From Oscillospiraceae bacterium (lineage in GTDB: Bacteria > Bacillota > Clostridia > Saccharofermentanales > Saccharofermentanaceae): a stretch of DNA of 64,000 nucleotides. The notes below the pieces were generated by a model. That model saw nothing but the letters and a program-made list of their open reading frames with translations. It ran no database searches and was not told the origin of the DNA. Made by a program: the position numbers and the translations under genes. The stretch covers positions 620,001-684,000 of the forward strand of contig FWXP01000001.1 of the NCBI GenBank assembly GCA_900176545.1, written 5' to 3'. Positions 51,801 to 59,546 of this stretch are shown here, piece by piece; the stretch's first letter is position 1; the number at the start of each line of letters is the position of its first letter.

Positions 51801-53300
51801 TACGGAAGCACCCTCCTTCTGAGCCTGCTTTACCTTGGAGTTCATGAACACGGTACATCTGGTACCGAGGTCAACGGGGTTGGTAGCCTTGAGCGCCTCA
51901 AGGGAGAAATTATGAGGATCCATGCCCAGAGTCTGTGCGAATGTCTGGATGAATGATCCGCATCCGGAAGAACAAGCTTCGTTCAGCATGATTGAATCGA
52001 TAACACCGTTTCTTATCCTCATACACTTCATGTCCTGACCGCCGATATCGATGATGAAGTCGACATTCGGGCAGAAGAACTTGGCAGACTGGAAGTGAGC
52101 CATTGTCTCGATCTCACCTACGTCGATGCCGAGAGCCGCCTTGATGATATTCTCACCGTAACCCGTAACGCATGAATATGCGATATGAGCCTTCTCGGGG
52201 ATCTGCTTATAGATGTCCTTAAGGATATTGACGGCACTCATTACCGGGTTACCCTTATTACCTGCATAGTAGGTATAGACGAGCTCGCCCTTGGTGTTGA
52301 TAACGACTGCCTTGGTAGTAGTAGATCCTGCATCGATACCCAGGAAAAGATCACCCTCCTGCTTTCTGATATCGAGCGTGGGGATCATGTTCTTGGCATG
52401 TCTATCGTAGAATCTCTTCTTCTCGTCCTCATCCTTGAATAGAGGATCGATCCTTATGATGTCGGGAGTAAATCCTTCCTTGTTCTTGAATCTCTCGAGA
52501 AGATCAGAAAGCTCGACGGGAGCATCGTCACTACTTAGCGCTGCACCGAGCGCTACATAGATCTGAGCCTCATCGGGCATCCAGAAAGAATCAGCCTTAT
52601 CGGCAAGAGTTCTTTCGAATGCGTGACGAAGTTCGGAATTGAAGTACAAAGGTCCGCCTAAGAAAGCAACATTACCCTTGATGGGACGTCCGCATGCAAG
52701 ACCTGCGATAGTCTGGTTAACTACTGACTGATAGATTGAAGCAGCAAGATCTTCCTTAGCTGCACCTTCATTTATAAGGGGCTGGAGATCGCTCTTGGCG
52801 AATACGCCGCATCGTGATGCGATGGTATAAAGTGATCTGTAATCCTTGGCGAAGTTATTAAGACCGTCCGCATCAGTCTGAAGAAGAGATGCCATCTGGT
52901 CGATGAATGCACCGGTACCGCCTGCGCATGTACCGTTCATCCTCTGCTCGAGAACAGGGTGCATATATGTGATCTTTGCATCCTCGCCTCCGAGCTCGAT
53001 AATAACGTCAGTCTCGGGGTGATACTTCTTTATAGCCTCTGTCTCGGCCATTACTTCCTGGATGAACTTAAGTCCGAGCCAGTTGGCAACTGAAAGTCCG
53101 CCTGAACCGGTGATCGTTACCGATACCTTAAGTCCCGGAAACTTAGAATCAAGCTCCTCGAAGAGCTGATTAAGAAGTCCCGATATGTCGGAATGGTGTC
53201 TCCTGTACTCCTGATGGACGATCTTGTCCCCGTCCAGAAGTACTATCTTGATGGTAGTCGAACCGATGTCGAGACCGAGTCTGTACCTTATATCTGCCAT
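48876..53300 (-). CDS. Acyl-CoA dehydratase activase-related giant fusion protein
   Basis: 1474 residues from ATG 53300 (GGAG 10 bp upstream; the TTG 9 bp earlier is rejected as too close to it). Two BadF/HgdC-type ASKHA ATPase domains: GLDIGSTT..ELGGEDAKITYM (about 10-290) and GIDAGSTTTK..DIGGQDMKCM (about 320-590), each keeping cysteines for a [4Fe-4S] cluster (TCAGGTG, SRCGVF; CSSGCGSF, TRCTVF). A CxxC cluster, a DUF2229 region (about 660-880) and an HgdB-like C-terminal part follow. HgdC proteins inject electrons into 2-hydroxyacyl-CoA dehydratases; the substrate of this fused class is unknown. No dehydratase subunits are adjacent. Confidence 0.9.
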   Translation of the reverse strand: MADIRYRLGLDIGSTTIKIVLLDGDKIVHQEYRRHHSDISGLLNQLFEELDSKFPGLKVSVTITGSGGLSVANWLGLKFIQEVMAETEAIKKYHPETDVIIELGGEDAKITYMHPVLEQRMNGTCAGGTGAFIDQMASLLQTDADGLNNFAKDYRSLYTIASRCGVFAKSDLQPLINEGAAKEDLAASIYQSVVNQTIAGLACGRPIKGNVAFLGGPLYFNSELRHAFERTLADKADSFWMPDEAQIYVALGAALSSDDAPVELSDLLERFKNKEGFTPDIIRIDPLFKDEDEKKRFYDRHAKNMIPTLDIRKQEGDLFLGIDAGSTTTKAVVINTKGELVYTYYAGNKGNPVMSAVNILKDIYKQIPEKAHIAYSCVTGYGENIIKAALGIDVGEIETMAHFQSAKFFCPNVDFIIDIGGQDMKCMRIRNGVIDSIMLNEACSSGCGSFIQTFAQTLGMDPHNFSLEALKATNPVDLGTRCTVFMNSKVKQAQKEGASVGDISAGLSYSVVRNALYKVIKIRDTEQLGKNIVVQGGTFLNDAILRCFEIVSEREVIRPNVAGLMGAFGAALIAKTKFADASEASTILPESELDKFEMESENTQCPYCGNHCRLTIATFSNGKRFVSGNRCEKGESVGLETEASKNELPNMFKWKYERTFAHYKPLAEKDAKRGVIGIPRVLNQYENYPFWFTVLTKLGFRVMISARSTHALFEKGMETIPSESVCYPAKLAHGHIENLISRGIKTIFYPDIPYERNENSGSGNHYNCPIVCSYPEVIRNNVENIKEKDIRFLNPFMPLDDLDTVAKTLVETFSYLDVTEYEVKQAVAAGAEEYAAFKEDIRKKGQEMIEEMNKKGLKGIVLSGRPYHCDPEIHHGIPEMINQLGLGVLTEDSVATPGRLQRPIRVIDQWMYHTRLYEAAAFVITQPNLELVQLTSFGCGLDAVTSDQVQEILESSGKLYTLLKIDEVSNLGAARIRMRSLVVAMEEREQMALTGNLPKKPKADDAAYTLKRVEFTKENKAKHTIIAPQMAPIQFDLVESVFRSGGYRMKLLKQATREDIECGLKFVNNDACFPSIVVVGQMINAILSGEVDPENVTLAITQTGGGCRATNYVAFLRKALKEAGYPQIPVIAISAQQFEKNEGLKYTPSMLLNAVRALCAGDMLSTLLLRTRPYEKVPGSANALYMYINRIGRKMFNRSEFADDLTKRYDEVMPNNYWEKSPEEKKKIRDCLADIGVDLENIPTIKSYKKFVKFAVEKFDKLPLLDIPRKPRVGLVGEILVKFHPDANNNAVDVIEAEGCEAVLPGVLDFFLYCCYNPVWASQNLGRSKKTAFINKNVIELLEGFRKPVNEAFKATNGKFMLSERIEELAQKSSTVLSCGNFCGEGWFLTAEMIELIQDGVPNIICAQPFACLPNHVTGKGMIKELRRQYPMSNIIPIDYDPGASEANQLNRIKLMISTAHAVHNSQMAKEEKK

Positions 53301-53305
53301 TCTGA

Positions 53306-54073
53306 TCAATCTCCTTTTTTATGTCTTCTGTCTTCCAAAGGTATTCCCTTGGGCTGTGATGTGCTTGTCTTACGGATATTGCTCCTGGCGGATGTATCGC
53401 TCGGAGCTTTTTTTCTTCTCTTTTTCTTCTCTTCCGCCTTCATGGTACCGAATTCCTTAAGCGAACTCTCCTTGAAGGAATTCATCTTGGAAGTCTGTTC
53501 CTTTTTAAGTTCTTCCCTGAAGTCCACACTTCCCAGGACTTCCTTCTTAAACTCGGGACTTAATGAGATCTGCAACAGTTCATCCGGGACACCGAGCTTA
53601 AGATCGAACTTTCTGCCGAACATGTCGTTACTTACAAGGTTAAAGCCTCTTACAGCTCTATAGACATTCTCTTCGAACTTATCGAACTCGCATGTGATTC
53701 CGAGAGTCAGCGGAAGTCCGGTAAAGTTGATCTTCACGTACGGAAGATTCCTTGTGAATATGAGATGGAGAGTAATGAGCTTCATGTAGGATTCAAGATT
53801 GATGCAGTCCTGCGAACATACAAGCGACATACAACCCTCGGACATACATGAGATATCGGATCTTTCATCCTCGAATCCATGTGCCCAAAGGTAATAGAGC
53901 TCTCTATATACCTCCCCCTTGAACATATCAAAATCTTTGGTAAGAGGGGCAGCCAACACCGGAGAACCGATATTGAATATATGCTGCATATACGAGACTT
54001 CCATGTAGGAAGGCACGGAGAACCACTTCATATATGCGGCAATGTCCCTTGCATTAAATACGTAAACGTGCAT
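53306..54073 (-). CDS. Unknown protein with basic C-terminal tail
   Basis: About 255 residues from ATG 54073; the open frame extends to 54148, but that part has no ribosome site and low-quality sequence. It has no signal or membrane span. The first 200 residues are mixed alpha/beta with paired cysteines (SDISCMSEGCMSLVCSQDC). The last 60 residues are strongly basic and Ser-rich (KKKRRKKAPSDTSARSNIRK), possibly nucleic-acid binding or disordered. The stop overlaps the region just before the activase start, so the two are coupled. I recognise no family. Confidence 0.65.
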   Translation of the reverse strand: MHVYVFNARDIAAYMKWFSVPSYMEVSYMQHIFNIGSPVLAAPLTKDFDMFKGEVYRELYYLWAHGFEDERSDISCMSEGCMSLVCSQDCINLESYMKLITLHLIFTRNLPYVKINFTGLPLTLGITCEFDKFEENVYRAVRGFNLVSNDMFGRKFDLKLGVPDELLQISLSPEFKKEVLGSVDFREELKKEQTSKMNSFKESSLKEFGTMKAEEKKKRRKKAPSDTSARSNIRKTSTSQPKGIPLEDRRHKKGD

Positions 54074-54164
54074 TAAAACCAAAATACTCTTTTCTTTTAA
54101 AATAATAATATAAAATTTGTCACGTTGCATTATAACACAACATGACAATTCTTTCTCATTTCAC

Positions 54165-54198
54165 AAAAAGAAATCCTCGAGGTATATCCCTCGAGGAT
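54165..54198 (-). terminator. Terminator after the thyA-folA operon
   Basis: ATCCTCGAG pairs with CTCGAGGAT around 8 bases; the minus strand continues TTCTTTTT. It lies 6 bp past the stop of the membrane-protein gene. Confidence 0.88.
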
Positions 54199-54203
54199 CC
54201 GTA

Positions 54204-55490
54204 TCAGATAAATGCTGTCGAAGTCTTCTTATTATCGTCGTATGTAGGCTTAAATTCCGTAATACGGACAAGATCGTTATAGAATTCGGAATACTCGTTA
54301 CTTATGACGAGGCTGAACTTTCTCTTAGGCGGAACGAGCCTGCCTAACATCTTCCTGGCTCTTGCGGTCTTCACTGTATCCGGATCTTCCAGATATATCT
54401 CTATGAACCTTACGCCCTTACGTATCTTATAAGGCGTCTCGGGAGAATACGAGAGTCTCATCTCGCCCTTATTGCCGCCGTCTAATGACTTAAGCTTTCT
54501 GTTGGAAAGATAAGCGTCCTTAGCTCGTATGACCAGCTTGCATTTGGAATACTTGCGCACATTATGATCGATATTCATGCCGGCAAAGCACACGATCTCC
54601 GCTTCGCCGTTCTCGCTGTATTTTTTCTTAAGAGATACTGCAGTACGTGCTCTCTTTGCCTTTCCCGAGAAGAATCCCGTAACGTATATCTTCCTGAAAT
54701 ATCTGCTGACTGCATATGCCTTTGCAAAGACTATGATACATACGGCAAAGACAAGGATATAGATCGCTATTAAGACATGCGGAGCAAATATCGACAAGAG
54801 GACTATTAACACACAGGTTACGGTCTTGGATACTTCCACGATAAGTGACAGGAAAGGTATCGGAGAAAGTGCCGTTGCAAGGATCTCCAATGCATACGTT
54901 ACTGTCCTCATGACCCAGAAGGATATCGTCATCCAAAGTCCTATCACAGTGCAAAGTACTGCCGTTGCAAATACCGTCATCCCCGAAGCACCTGAAGAAG
55001 CTTCCGAAGAGAGATACTTATCGGGATCTCCGAAGATGATAATAAACGGAAGTACGAAGTTAAAAGCAGCCATCACGTGGTTCTCGATATCGCCTATGGC
55101 TATACCGAATACTCTTGTAGGCATCCACGACTTAGGCATCTTGAGGAGCACGAACAGTATTATCACAAGTATGCTGACGGAAGTGCTGTTCATGAACCCG
55201 AGGCTCTGTGTATATTGCCCGAAAGTGTCGGGAAAAGCCTTTCCTCCGAGGCTCACAAGAGCTTCTACGAACAGTATCGAGATAGGCTCTATGGATGAGC
55301 CGAAGCTGTGGGACAACAATACGACCGCATTGAACATATCCCCGCCAAGCGCCTTGCCCGTGCCTTCCGTGACTTCTTCAGCAAAAACAGAACACGAAAA
55401 GCAAATAAGGACAGATACGACAATGAACAGAGACACGAATGCATTCTTGATATAAGCTCTGTCCTTACCGCCGACTAACGCCCGCGGCAT
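54204..55490 (-). CDS. Unknown multi-spanning membrane protein
   Basis: 428 residues. A signal-like segment (about 16-37, ending VFAEE), then six or so spans (near 65-85, 101-122, 137-152, 170-195, 200-218, 228-262), then a cytoplasmic C-terminal domain (about 275-428) rich in beta strands and basic residues (GKAKRARTAVSLKKKY). The span pattern recalls secretion-channel proteins, but no motif confirms that. It is translationally close to folA (1 bp) with AGGAGG before ATG 55490, and ends the thyA-folA transcript. Confidence 0.7.
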   Translation of the reverse strand: MPRALVGGKDRAYIKNAFVSLFIVVSVLICFSCSVFAEEVTEGTGKALGGDMFNAVVLLSHSFGSSIEPISILFVEALVSLGGKAFPDTFGQYTQSLGFMNSTSVSILVIILFVLLKMPKSWMPTRVFGIAIGDIENHVMAAFNFVLPFIIIFGDPDKYLSSEASSGASGMTVFATAVLCTVIGLWMTISFWVMRTVTYALEILATALSPIPFLSLIVEVSKTVTCVLIVLLSIFAPHVLIAIYILVFAVCIIVFAKAYAVSRYFRKIYVTGFFSGKAKRARTAVSLKKKYSENGEAEIVCFAGMNIDHNVRKYSKCKLVIRAKDAYLSNRKLKSLDGGNKGEMRLSYSPETPYKIRKGVRFIEIYLEDPDTVKTARARKMLGRLVPPKRKFSLVISNEYSEFYNDLVRITEFKPTYDDNKKTSTAFI

Positions 55491-55491
55491 C

Positions 55492-55989
55492 TTATACGAT
55501 CCTCCTGTAATGCTTAACGGTAAACGCTACTCCCTTCTCGGACATTATCTCGGGTTCTTCCTCTGTGAGCTCCCAGTCATCGAGCTCGTCGAGATTCGGG
55601 AAATAAGCATCAGCGGTAAATTCCTTCTTAATGGAAGTGATTATCGCTTCATTACACAGATGAAGCATCGTCTTGTAGACCTCTTCACCGCCTATGAGGA
55701 ATATCTTCTCGTCGGGATGAGATCTCTCATATTCACGAAGCTGATCCTCGTTATGGAGGATGACTGCACCCTCTTTCTCAAAAGACTGATTACGTGTAAG
55801 GATGATGTTTACTCTCTTGGGAAGGAGCTTCTCATCCTTGAATGTCTGAAGTGTCTTCCTTCCGAAAGCTACGGTATTGCCTGCCGTATACTTACGGAAT
55901 ACGCCCTTCTGGTCTTCGGGAAGAGATATAAGAAGGTCTCCCTTATAACCAATGGCCCAGTTCTTGTCTACTGCTGCGATAGCTATCAT
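55492..55989 (-). CDS. folA: Dihydrofolate reductase
   Basis: About 165 residues from ATG 55989 (GGAGGG 6 bp upstream; GTG 55995 is too close to it). It reduces dihydrofolate to tetrahydrofolate with NADPH, restoring the cofactor oxidised by thymidylate synthase, encoded just before it. IAIAAVDKNWAIGYKGDLL at the start, the acidic residue in SLPEDQ, the NADPH site FGRKT, and LIGGEEVYKTML are visible. Length is normal. Confidence 0.95.
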   Translation of the reverse strand: MIAIAAVDKNWAIGYKGDLLISLPEDQKGVFRKYTAGNTVAFGRKTLQTFKDEKLLPKRVNIILTRNQSFEKEGAVILHNEDQLREYERSHPDEKIFLIGGEEVYKTMLHLCNEAIITSIKKEFTADAYFPNLDELDDWELTEEEPEIMSEKGVAFTVKHYRRIV

Positions 55990-56010
55990 GTACACCCCTC
56001 CAAATCGCCA

Positions 56011-56841
56011 TCATACCGCTACGGGTATCTTCTTTATCTTCTCACCGTACTCATATCCTTCAAGATGAATGTTATCCACGGTAAACTTATAAAAGTCCGT
56101 TATACCTTCATCTATGACCAGTCTGGGAGCCGGGAACTTAGGTCTTTCTATGAGTTCCTTGACGATATCGACATGTCTGTCATATACATGCGCATCTGCG
56201 ATGACATGAACCAGCTCTCCGACTTCAAGACCTGAGCAACGTGCCATAAGGTGCACCAATACCGCATACTGGCATACGTTCCAGCCGTTAGCTACCAGCA
56301 TATCGTTTGATCTCTGGTTCAAGATCGCATTGAGCTTATTGCCCGTAACATTAAAAGTCATGGAATAAGCACAGGGATAGAGGTTCATCTCGTGAAGATC
56401 CTGATGGACGTAGATATTAGTCATTATTCTTCTGGAAGAAGGGTTGTTCTTAAGATCAAAGAGCACGCGGTCGACCTGATCCATCTCGCCTTCCTTATAC
56501 TTATGCTTGACACCAAGCTGATAGCCGTATGCCTTGCCGATAGAACCGCTCTCATCGGCCCATGCATCCCATATATGAGAGCCAAGATCATTGACATTAT
56601 TGGACTTCTTCTGCCATATCCAGAGGAGCTCATCTACGGCTCCCTTGAAGTTCTGATACCGCTGAGTGAGCATCGGAAATTCCTTGGAAAGATCGTATCT
56701 GTTCACGATACCGAACTTCTTATAGGTATATGCCGGAGTTCCGTCCTCCCAATGAGGTCTAACCTTATCATTCTCGGTAGAATATCCCGAATTCAATATA
56801 TCTCCGATATTCTGATCAAATATATCATCTGCCAGGCTCAT
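56011..56841 (-). CDS. thyA: Thymidylate synthase
   Basis: A 276-residue enzyme making dTMP from dUMP with methylene-tetrahydrofolate. The catalytic Cys157 lies in YPCAYS, where most ThyA have PCH; phosphate-binding QRSND (176-180), Asn188 in GWNVCQYA and the His-x-Tyr pair in DAHVY (218-220) are present. The same variant occurs in a Clostridia-type branch, so activity is likely kept. GGGGGATC precedes ATG 56841. It leads a three-gene operon with folA and a membrane protein. Confidence 0.94.
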   Translation of the reverse strand: MSLADDIFDQNIGDILNSGYSTENDKVRPHWEDGTPAYTYKKFGIVNRYDLSKEFPMLTQRYQNFKGAVDELLWIWQKKSNNVNDLGSHIWDAWADESGSIGKAYGYQLGVKHKYKEGEMDQVDRVLFDLKNNPSSRRIMTNIYVHQDLHEMNLYPCAYSMTFNVTGNKLNAILNQRSNDMLVANGWNVCQYAVLVHLMARCSGLEVGELVHVIADAHVYDRHVDIVKELIERPKFPAPRLVIDEGITDFYKFTVDNIHLEGYEYGEKIKKIPVAV

Positions 56842-56887
56842 TTAAGATCCCCCGTTACTTTCTTTAGTATCTAAGATTATACAACAG

Positions 56888-56922
56888 CAAAAAAAGATCT
56901 CAAAGCCGAAGCAATGAGATCT
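56888..56922 (-). terminator. Terminator of the proline tRNA unit
   Basis: AGATCTCA pairs with TGAGATCT around a 12-base loop; the minus strand ends in a run of seven T. It lies 13 bp past tRNA-Pro(AGG). Confidence 0.92.
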
Positions 56923-56935
56923 CTTTACTTAAATA

Positions 56936-57012
56936 TGGTCGGAGTGACGGGACTTGAACCCACGACCCCTTGCTCCCTAAGCAAGTACTCTAGCCACCTG
57001 AGCTACACCCCG
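56936..57012 (-). tRNA. tRNA-Pro (AGG)
   Basis: Minus-strand cloverleaf: acceptor CGGGGTG/CACTCCG, D arm GCTCAGGTGGCTAGAGT, anticodon stem CTTGC/GCAAG with loop TTAGGGA (anticodon AGG), T arm loop TTCAAGT, discriminator A and encoded CCA. An A at position 34 is uncommon for bacterial proline tRNAs and would need deamination to inosine or wide pairing. Confidence 0.93.
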
Positions 57013-57046
57013 ATGTGTTACGGTTCTCTGCTACGGATTAACATGT

Positions 57047-57122
57047 TGGTCGGAGTGGCGAGACTCGAACTCGCGGCCTCTTGCTCCCGAAGCAAGCACT
57101 CTACCACCTGAGCCACACCCCG
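57047..57122 (-). tRNA. tRNA-Pro (CGG)
   Basis: Minus-strand cloverleaf: acceptor CGGGGTG/CACTCCG, anticodon stem CTTGC/GCAAG with loop TTCGGGA (anticodon CGG), T loop TTCGAGT, encoded CCA. It is nearly the same as tRNA-Pro(AGG) in acceptor and anticodon stem, so the two arose by duplication. First gene of the unit. Confidence 0.96.
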
Positions 57123-57156
57123 CCGTGATCCGGCAGCCATCCGTGACAGCCCAATT

Positions 57157-57185
57157 ATAATATCCTAACTTCAACCATAATGCAA
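57157..57185 (-). promoter_or_regulatory. Promoter of the proline tRNA unit
   Basis: Minus strand TTGCAT, 17-base spacer, TATTAT, about 34 bp upstream of tRNA-Pro(CGG). The rest of the 57186-57351 gap holds the leader of the plus-strand regulator gene; no clear promoter for it was found. Confidence 0.6.
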
Positions 57186-57351
57186 GATGTATTTTGCCCC
57201 TTTTGCAAATTCTCTTCAAAGGCCTGCAATTACTATATCTGACTCAACGCTCCCTTACATTTTTTCAAAGAAGGATTGTTAGTCGAAGATCTCCTCCAAT
57301 GCTATATTAAAGGTACGACGTCGAACACATCTTACCAAAGGAGATACTTAT

Positions 57352-58470
57352 ATGGTTACGTTAGGAGACAACATAAGAAAAGCCAGGAAGAAAATGGGTT
57401 TGACGCAGGAAGAATTAGCTTCCGTAATAGGAGTTACTTCTCAGGCAGTCAGCAGATGGGAATCAGGTGCGGGTATGCCTGACATATCAATGCTCATTCC
57501 TCTTGCCAAGGCTCTTCAGACTTCTATAGATAAGCTTCTCGGATACGAACAGGAGAATACAAACGAAGCTGCTTATATCGAGCTTAAGAAGACTTTCGAG
57601 AAGATCGAGAAAGAATCTTCTTCTCCCGTCGAAGCAGCACTTAACATGCTTTGTATGCTCGAAAGAGAGATCGAGATAACTCCGGGGGACTTTATATACT
57701 TAGCAGCTTATGTCGAGAAGGCAGCTGCCCTTACAAGACTTCTCTACGAGAACGACGCACAGGAAGCATGGCCGGAGATCAAGAAGAAAGCTGTAAGATA
57801 CGGTACTCAAGTAATCAGGTTCTGCAACGACCCCGAATGGATCGAGAGGACACACTACGCTCTTGCCTTCGTATACATGGCAGATAAGGACTTCGTAAGT
57901 TCAAAAGAGCACGTTATGTGCCTGCCAAGTGTCGACTCCAACAGATTAAGGGAAAGCGTCATGGCTCAGCTTACTTTCGCAGAGAGCGGCATCGATGACA
58001 TGAACAAGATTGCCTTATTCAATCTTCAGAAGTTCGCAAGAGCGATCAATAAGGAGATACTCTACTCTGCAGAGACCCTTATATGGAACCGAAGAGCTGA
58101 CGAGACGACAGATATAGGCTTATGGGGTATCGAGCTTATAGAGCTGTTTGAGAAGAAAAAGGAACTGATCCCCTACTGCAGAGGATTCTACAGAGATATC
58201 TATAAGACGATCATCGTTGCAGATCTTCAGAAGAAAGACAACGAAGCAGCAAGAGCTCACTGGACTGAACTTAAAGCCGGAATGCAAAAGCATTACGACT
58301 ACTACCAAACTGTTCTTGCAAGCGACGAAGAACAAGCAAAGTTCACTGCCCGTCAGATAGAGAGGATGCGTACCTACACCAAAGACTACATAGAAGACAA
58401 GCAGGAAGCGATCCTTCAGATAATAAAACAGTTCTTCGGCAACGAAGCATACAGCCTGTTGGCGGATTGA
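57352..58470 (+). CDS. XRE-family regulator with long C-terminal helical domain
   Basis: 372 residues. A helix-turn-helix at about 5-60 (IRKARKKMGLTQEELASVIGVTSQAVSRWESG) is classical Cro/C1 type. The remaining 300 residues are helical, possibly tetratricopeptide-like, with several Trp and Tyr; such domains often sense peptides or metabolic state. AAAGGAGA precedes the ATG. It is transcribed alone and ends at a strong hairpin. The target genes are not evident; the neighbours downstream run on the other strand. Confidence 0.9.
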   Translation: MVTLGDNIRKARKKMGLTQEELASVIGVTSQAVSRWESGAGMPDISMLIPLAKALQTSIDKLLGYEQENTNEAAYIELKKTFEKIEKESSSPVEAALNMLCMLEREIEITPGDFIYLAAYVEKAAALTRLLYENDAQEAWPEIKKKAVRYGTQVIRFCNDPEWIERTHYALAFVYMADKDFVSSKEHVMCLPSVDSNRLRESVMAQLTFAESGIDDMNKIALFNLQKFARAINKEILYSAETLIWNRRADETTDIGLWGIELIELFEKKKELIPYCRGFYRDIYKTIIVADLQKKDNEAARAHWTELKAGMQKHYDYYQTVLASDEEQAKFTARQIERMRTYTKDYIEDKQEAILQIIKQFFGNEAYSLLAD

Positions 58471-58474
58471 CATA

Positions 58475-58507
58475 AAGATGACCCGAAGACTATCTTCGGG
58501 TCATCTT
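58475..58507. terminator. Strong hairpin between convergent genes
   Basis: AGATGACCCGAAG pairs perfectly with CTTCGGGTCATCT around 5 bases, with short T-rich ends on both strands. It probably stops transcription of the XRE gene and of the convergent zinc-ribbon operon. Confidence 0.8.
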
Positions 58508-58510
58508 AGT

Positions 58511-58705
58511 CTAGTCATCAAATATAGCATCCGGCATCTCAAGTTCATCGATCCACTTGGGATCATACTTAGAACCTATCATGCGTGCATTACACTCGGG
58601 ACATGCGGCTAACATCTTCTTCCCTTTGTATCCGCACGAAGAACAGACATACTCATCAGCAGCAAACAGTTTAGCTTCCCTGGTCCAGCAGCCCGTCTTA
58701 CCCAT
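58511..58705 (-). CDS. Small zinc-ribbon protein
   Basis: 64 residues. CSSC at about 21-24 and CPEC at about 35-38 form a rubredoxin-like zinc ribbon; an extra Cys lies at position 6. The C-terminus is acidic. No known family. It follows the ACT-domain gene by 3 bp with AAGGTGAT upstream, so it is cotranscribed. Confidence 0.75.
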   Translation of the reverse strand: MGKTGCWTREAKLFAADEYVCSSCGYKGKKMLAACPECNARMIGSKYDPKWIDELEMPDAIFDD

Positions 58706-58708
58706 ATA

Positions 58709-59077
58709 TCACCTTAAGATCTCATAGCCGGAAGCTTCCAGGCACGACAGTGCCTTCTCAAAGTTTTCTTCCTTTACGAGGATATAGTCCGTGTTATATG
58801 TTGATACGGCAAAGATGCCTATCTTGTTGTCAGCCAGTATCGTGGTAATACGCGAAAGTATTCCCATGAGAGAGAAATCCAGTATACCTTCTATCCTCAT
58901 AGCCTTCCAGCCGTCTTCCCTGGCAATAGTCTTCACGGGCACGGAAGACGTCTCACATACCAGTGACAACTCTTCGTCGGTCCTGCCTATAAAAAATATC
59001 TCGGAAGATGTGTGAAGATCCATAAGGTCTTCTACTTTACATACCGTAAGATCATATGCAAGAGCTCTTATCTTCAC
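58709..59077 (-). CDS. ACT-domain protein, CASTOR/YbfU-like
   Basis: 122 residues forming two ACT-type halves: KIRALAYDLTVCKVEDL..FFIGRTDEELSLVCE and GWKAMRIEGILDFSLMGILSRITTILADNKIGIFAVSTYNTDYILV. The second half shows the full ACT pattern, and the pair resembles small amino-acid-sensing proteins of the ACT_7/CASTOR type. There is no catalytic domain. It probably binds an amino acid and regulates something; the ligand is unknown. GTG 59077 is preceded by GAGGTGATGAG. It lies 4 bp after the GNAT gene. Confidence 0.85.
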   Translation of the reverse strand: MKIRALAYDLTVCKVEDLMDLHTSSEIFFIGRTDEELSLVCETSSVPVKTIAREDGWKAMRIEGILDFSLMGILSRITTILADNKIGIFAVSTYNTDYILVKEENFEKALSCLEASGYEILR

Positions 59078-59081
59078 CTCA

Positions 59082-59546
59082 TCACCTCAATGACATAACA
59101 TATATCTGACAAGGATTAGCTTCGTCCCATAACATAGGTAACACTTCAAATTCCTTGAATCCGCAGCTGATATAGAACCTGTTGGTAATGTCGTAATCTT
59201 CATACATTCCCATCTTTACGGTCTTCACCTGCATAAACTCATAGCCTTCATCAGAAGCTGCCTTCTTGGCTTCTTCTACGAGGTCTCTTCCTATTCCCTT
59301 CCTGTGATGATCCTTGCTAACACCCATTACGGCAAGTTCTACAGTAGCATCACCGGTCTTCTTAAGGCACAGAAAGCCGCTATATGAATCTTCTTCCTTA
59401 CACGCCAGGAACAGCCAATCCTTGCATTCGGCTATATACTGTTCACGGCTCTCATCTACTTCAAACCACTCGCGAAGTCCTTCAAGGATCCGGCGGGCAA
59501 CAGCGGACTTTAATTCTTTATCTTCGATCTTAACTATCTCGTTCAT
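59082..59546 (-). CDS. GNAT N-acetyltransferase
   Basis: 154 residues. GNAT core: AVMGVSKDHHRKGIGRDLVEEA contains the acetyl-CoA pyrophosphate loop (RKGIG), preceded by a strand typical of motif A. The C-terminus FYISCGFKEFEVLPMLWDEANPCQIYVMSL matches small-molecule acetyltransferases. The substrate is unknown. GGAGGTTTC precedes ATG 59546. It overlaps the end of the phosphoesterase gene by 17 bp and is followed by the ACT protein, so the four genes 60099 to 58511 form one operon. Confidence 0.88.
   Translation of the reverse strand: MNEIVKIEDKELKSAVARRILEGLREWFEVDESREQYIAECKDWLFLACKEEDSYSGFLCLKKTGDATVELAVMGVSKDHHRKGIGRDLVEEAKKAASDEGYEFMQVKTVKMGMYEDYDITNRFYISCGFKEFEVLPMLWDEANPCQIYVMSLR

Noticed and set aside
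51096-51956. Plus-strand open frame of 286 codons within the activase fusion
   Set aside because: Lies opposite conserved ASKHA motifs; no ribosome site.
55510-56235. Plus-strand open frame spanning folA and thyA
   Set aside because: Crosses two real genes on the other strand and their ribosome site; a shadow.
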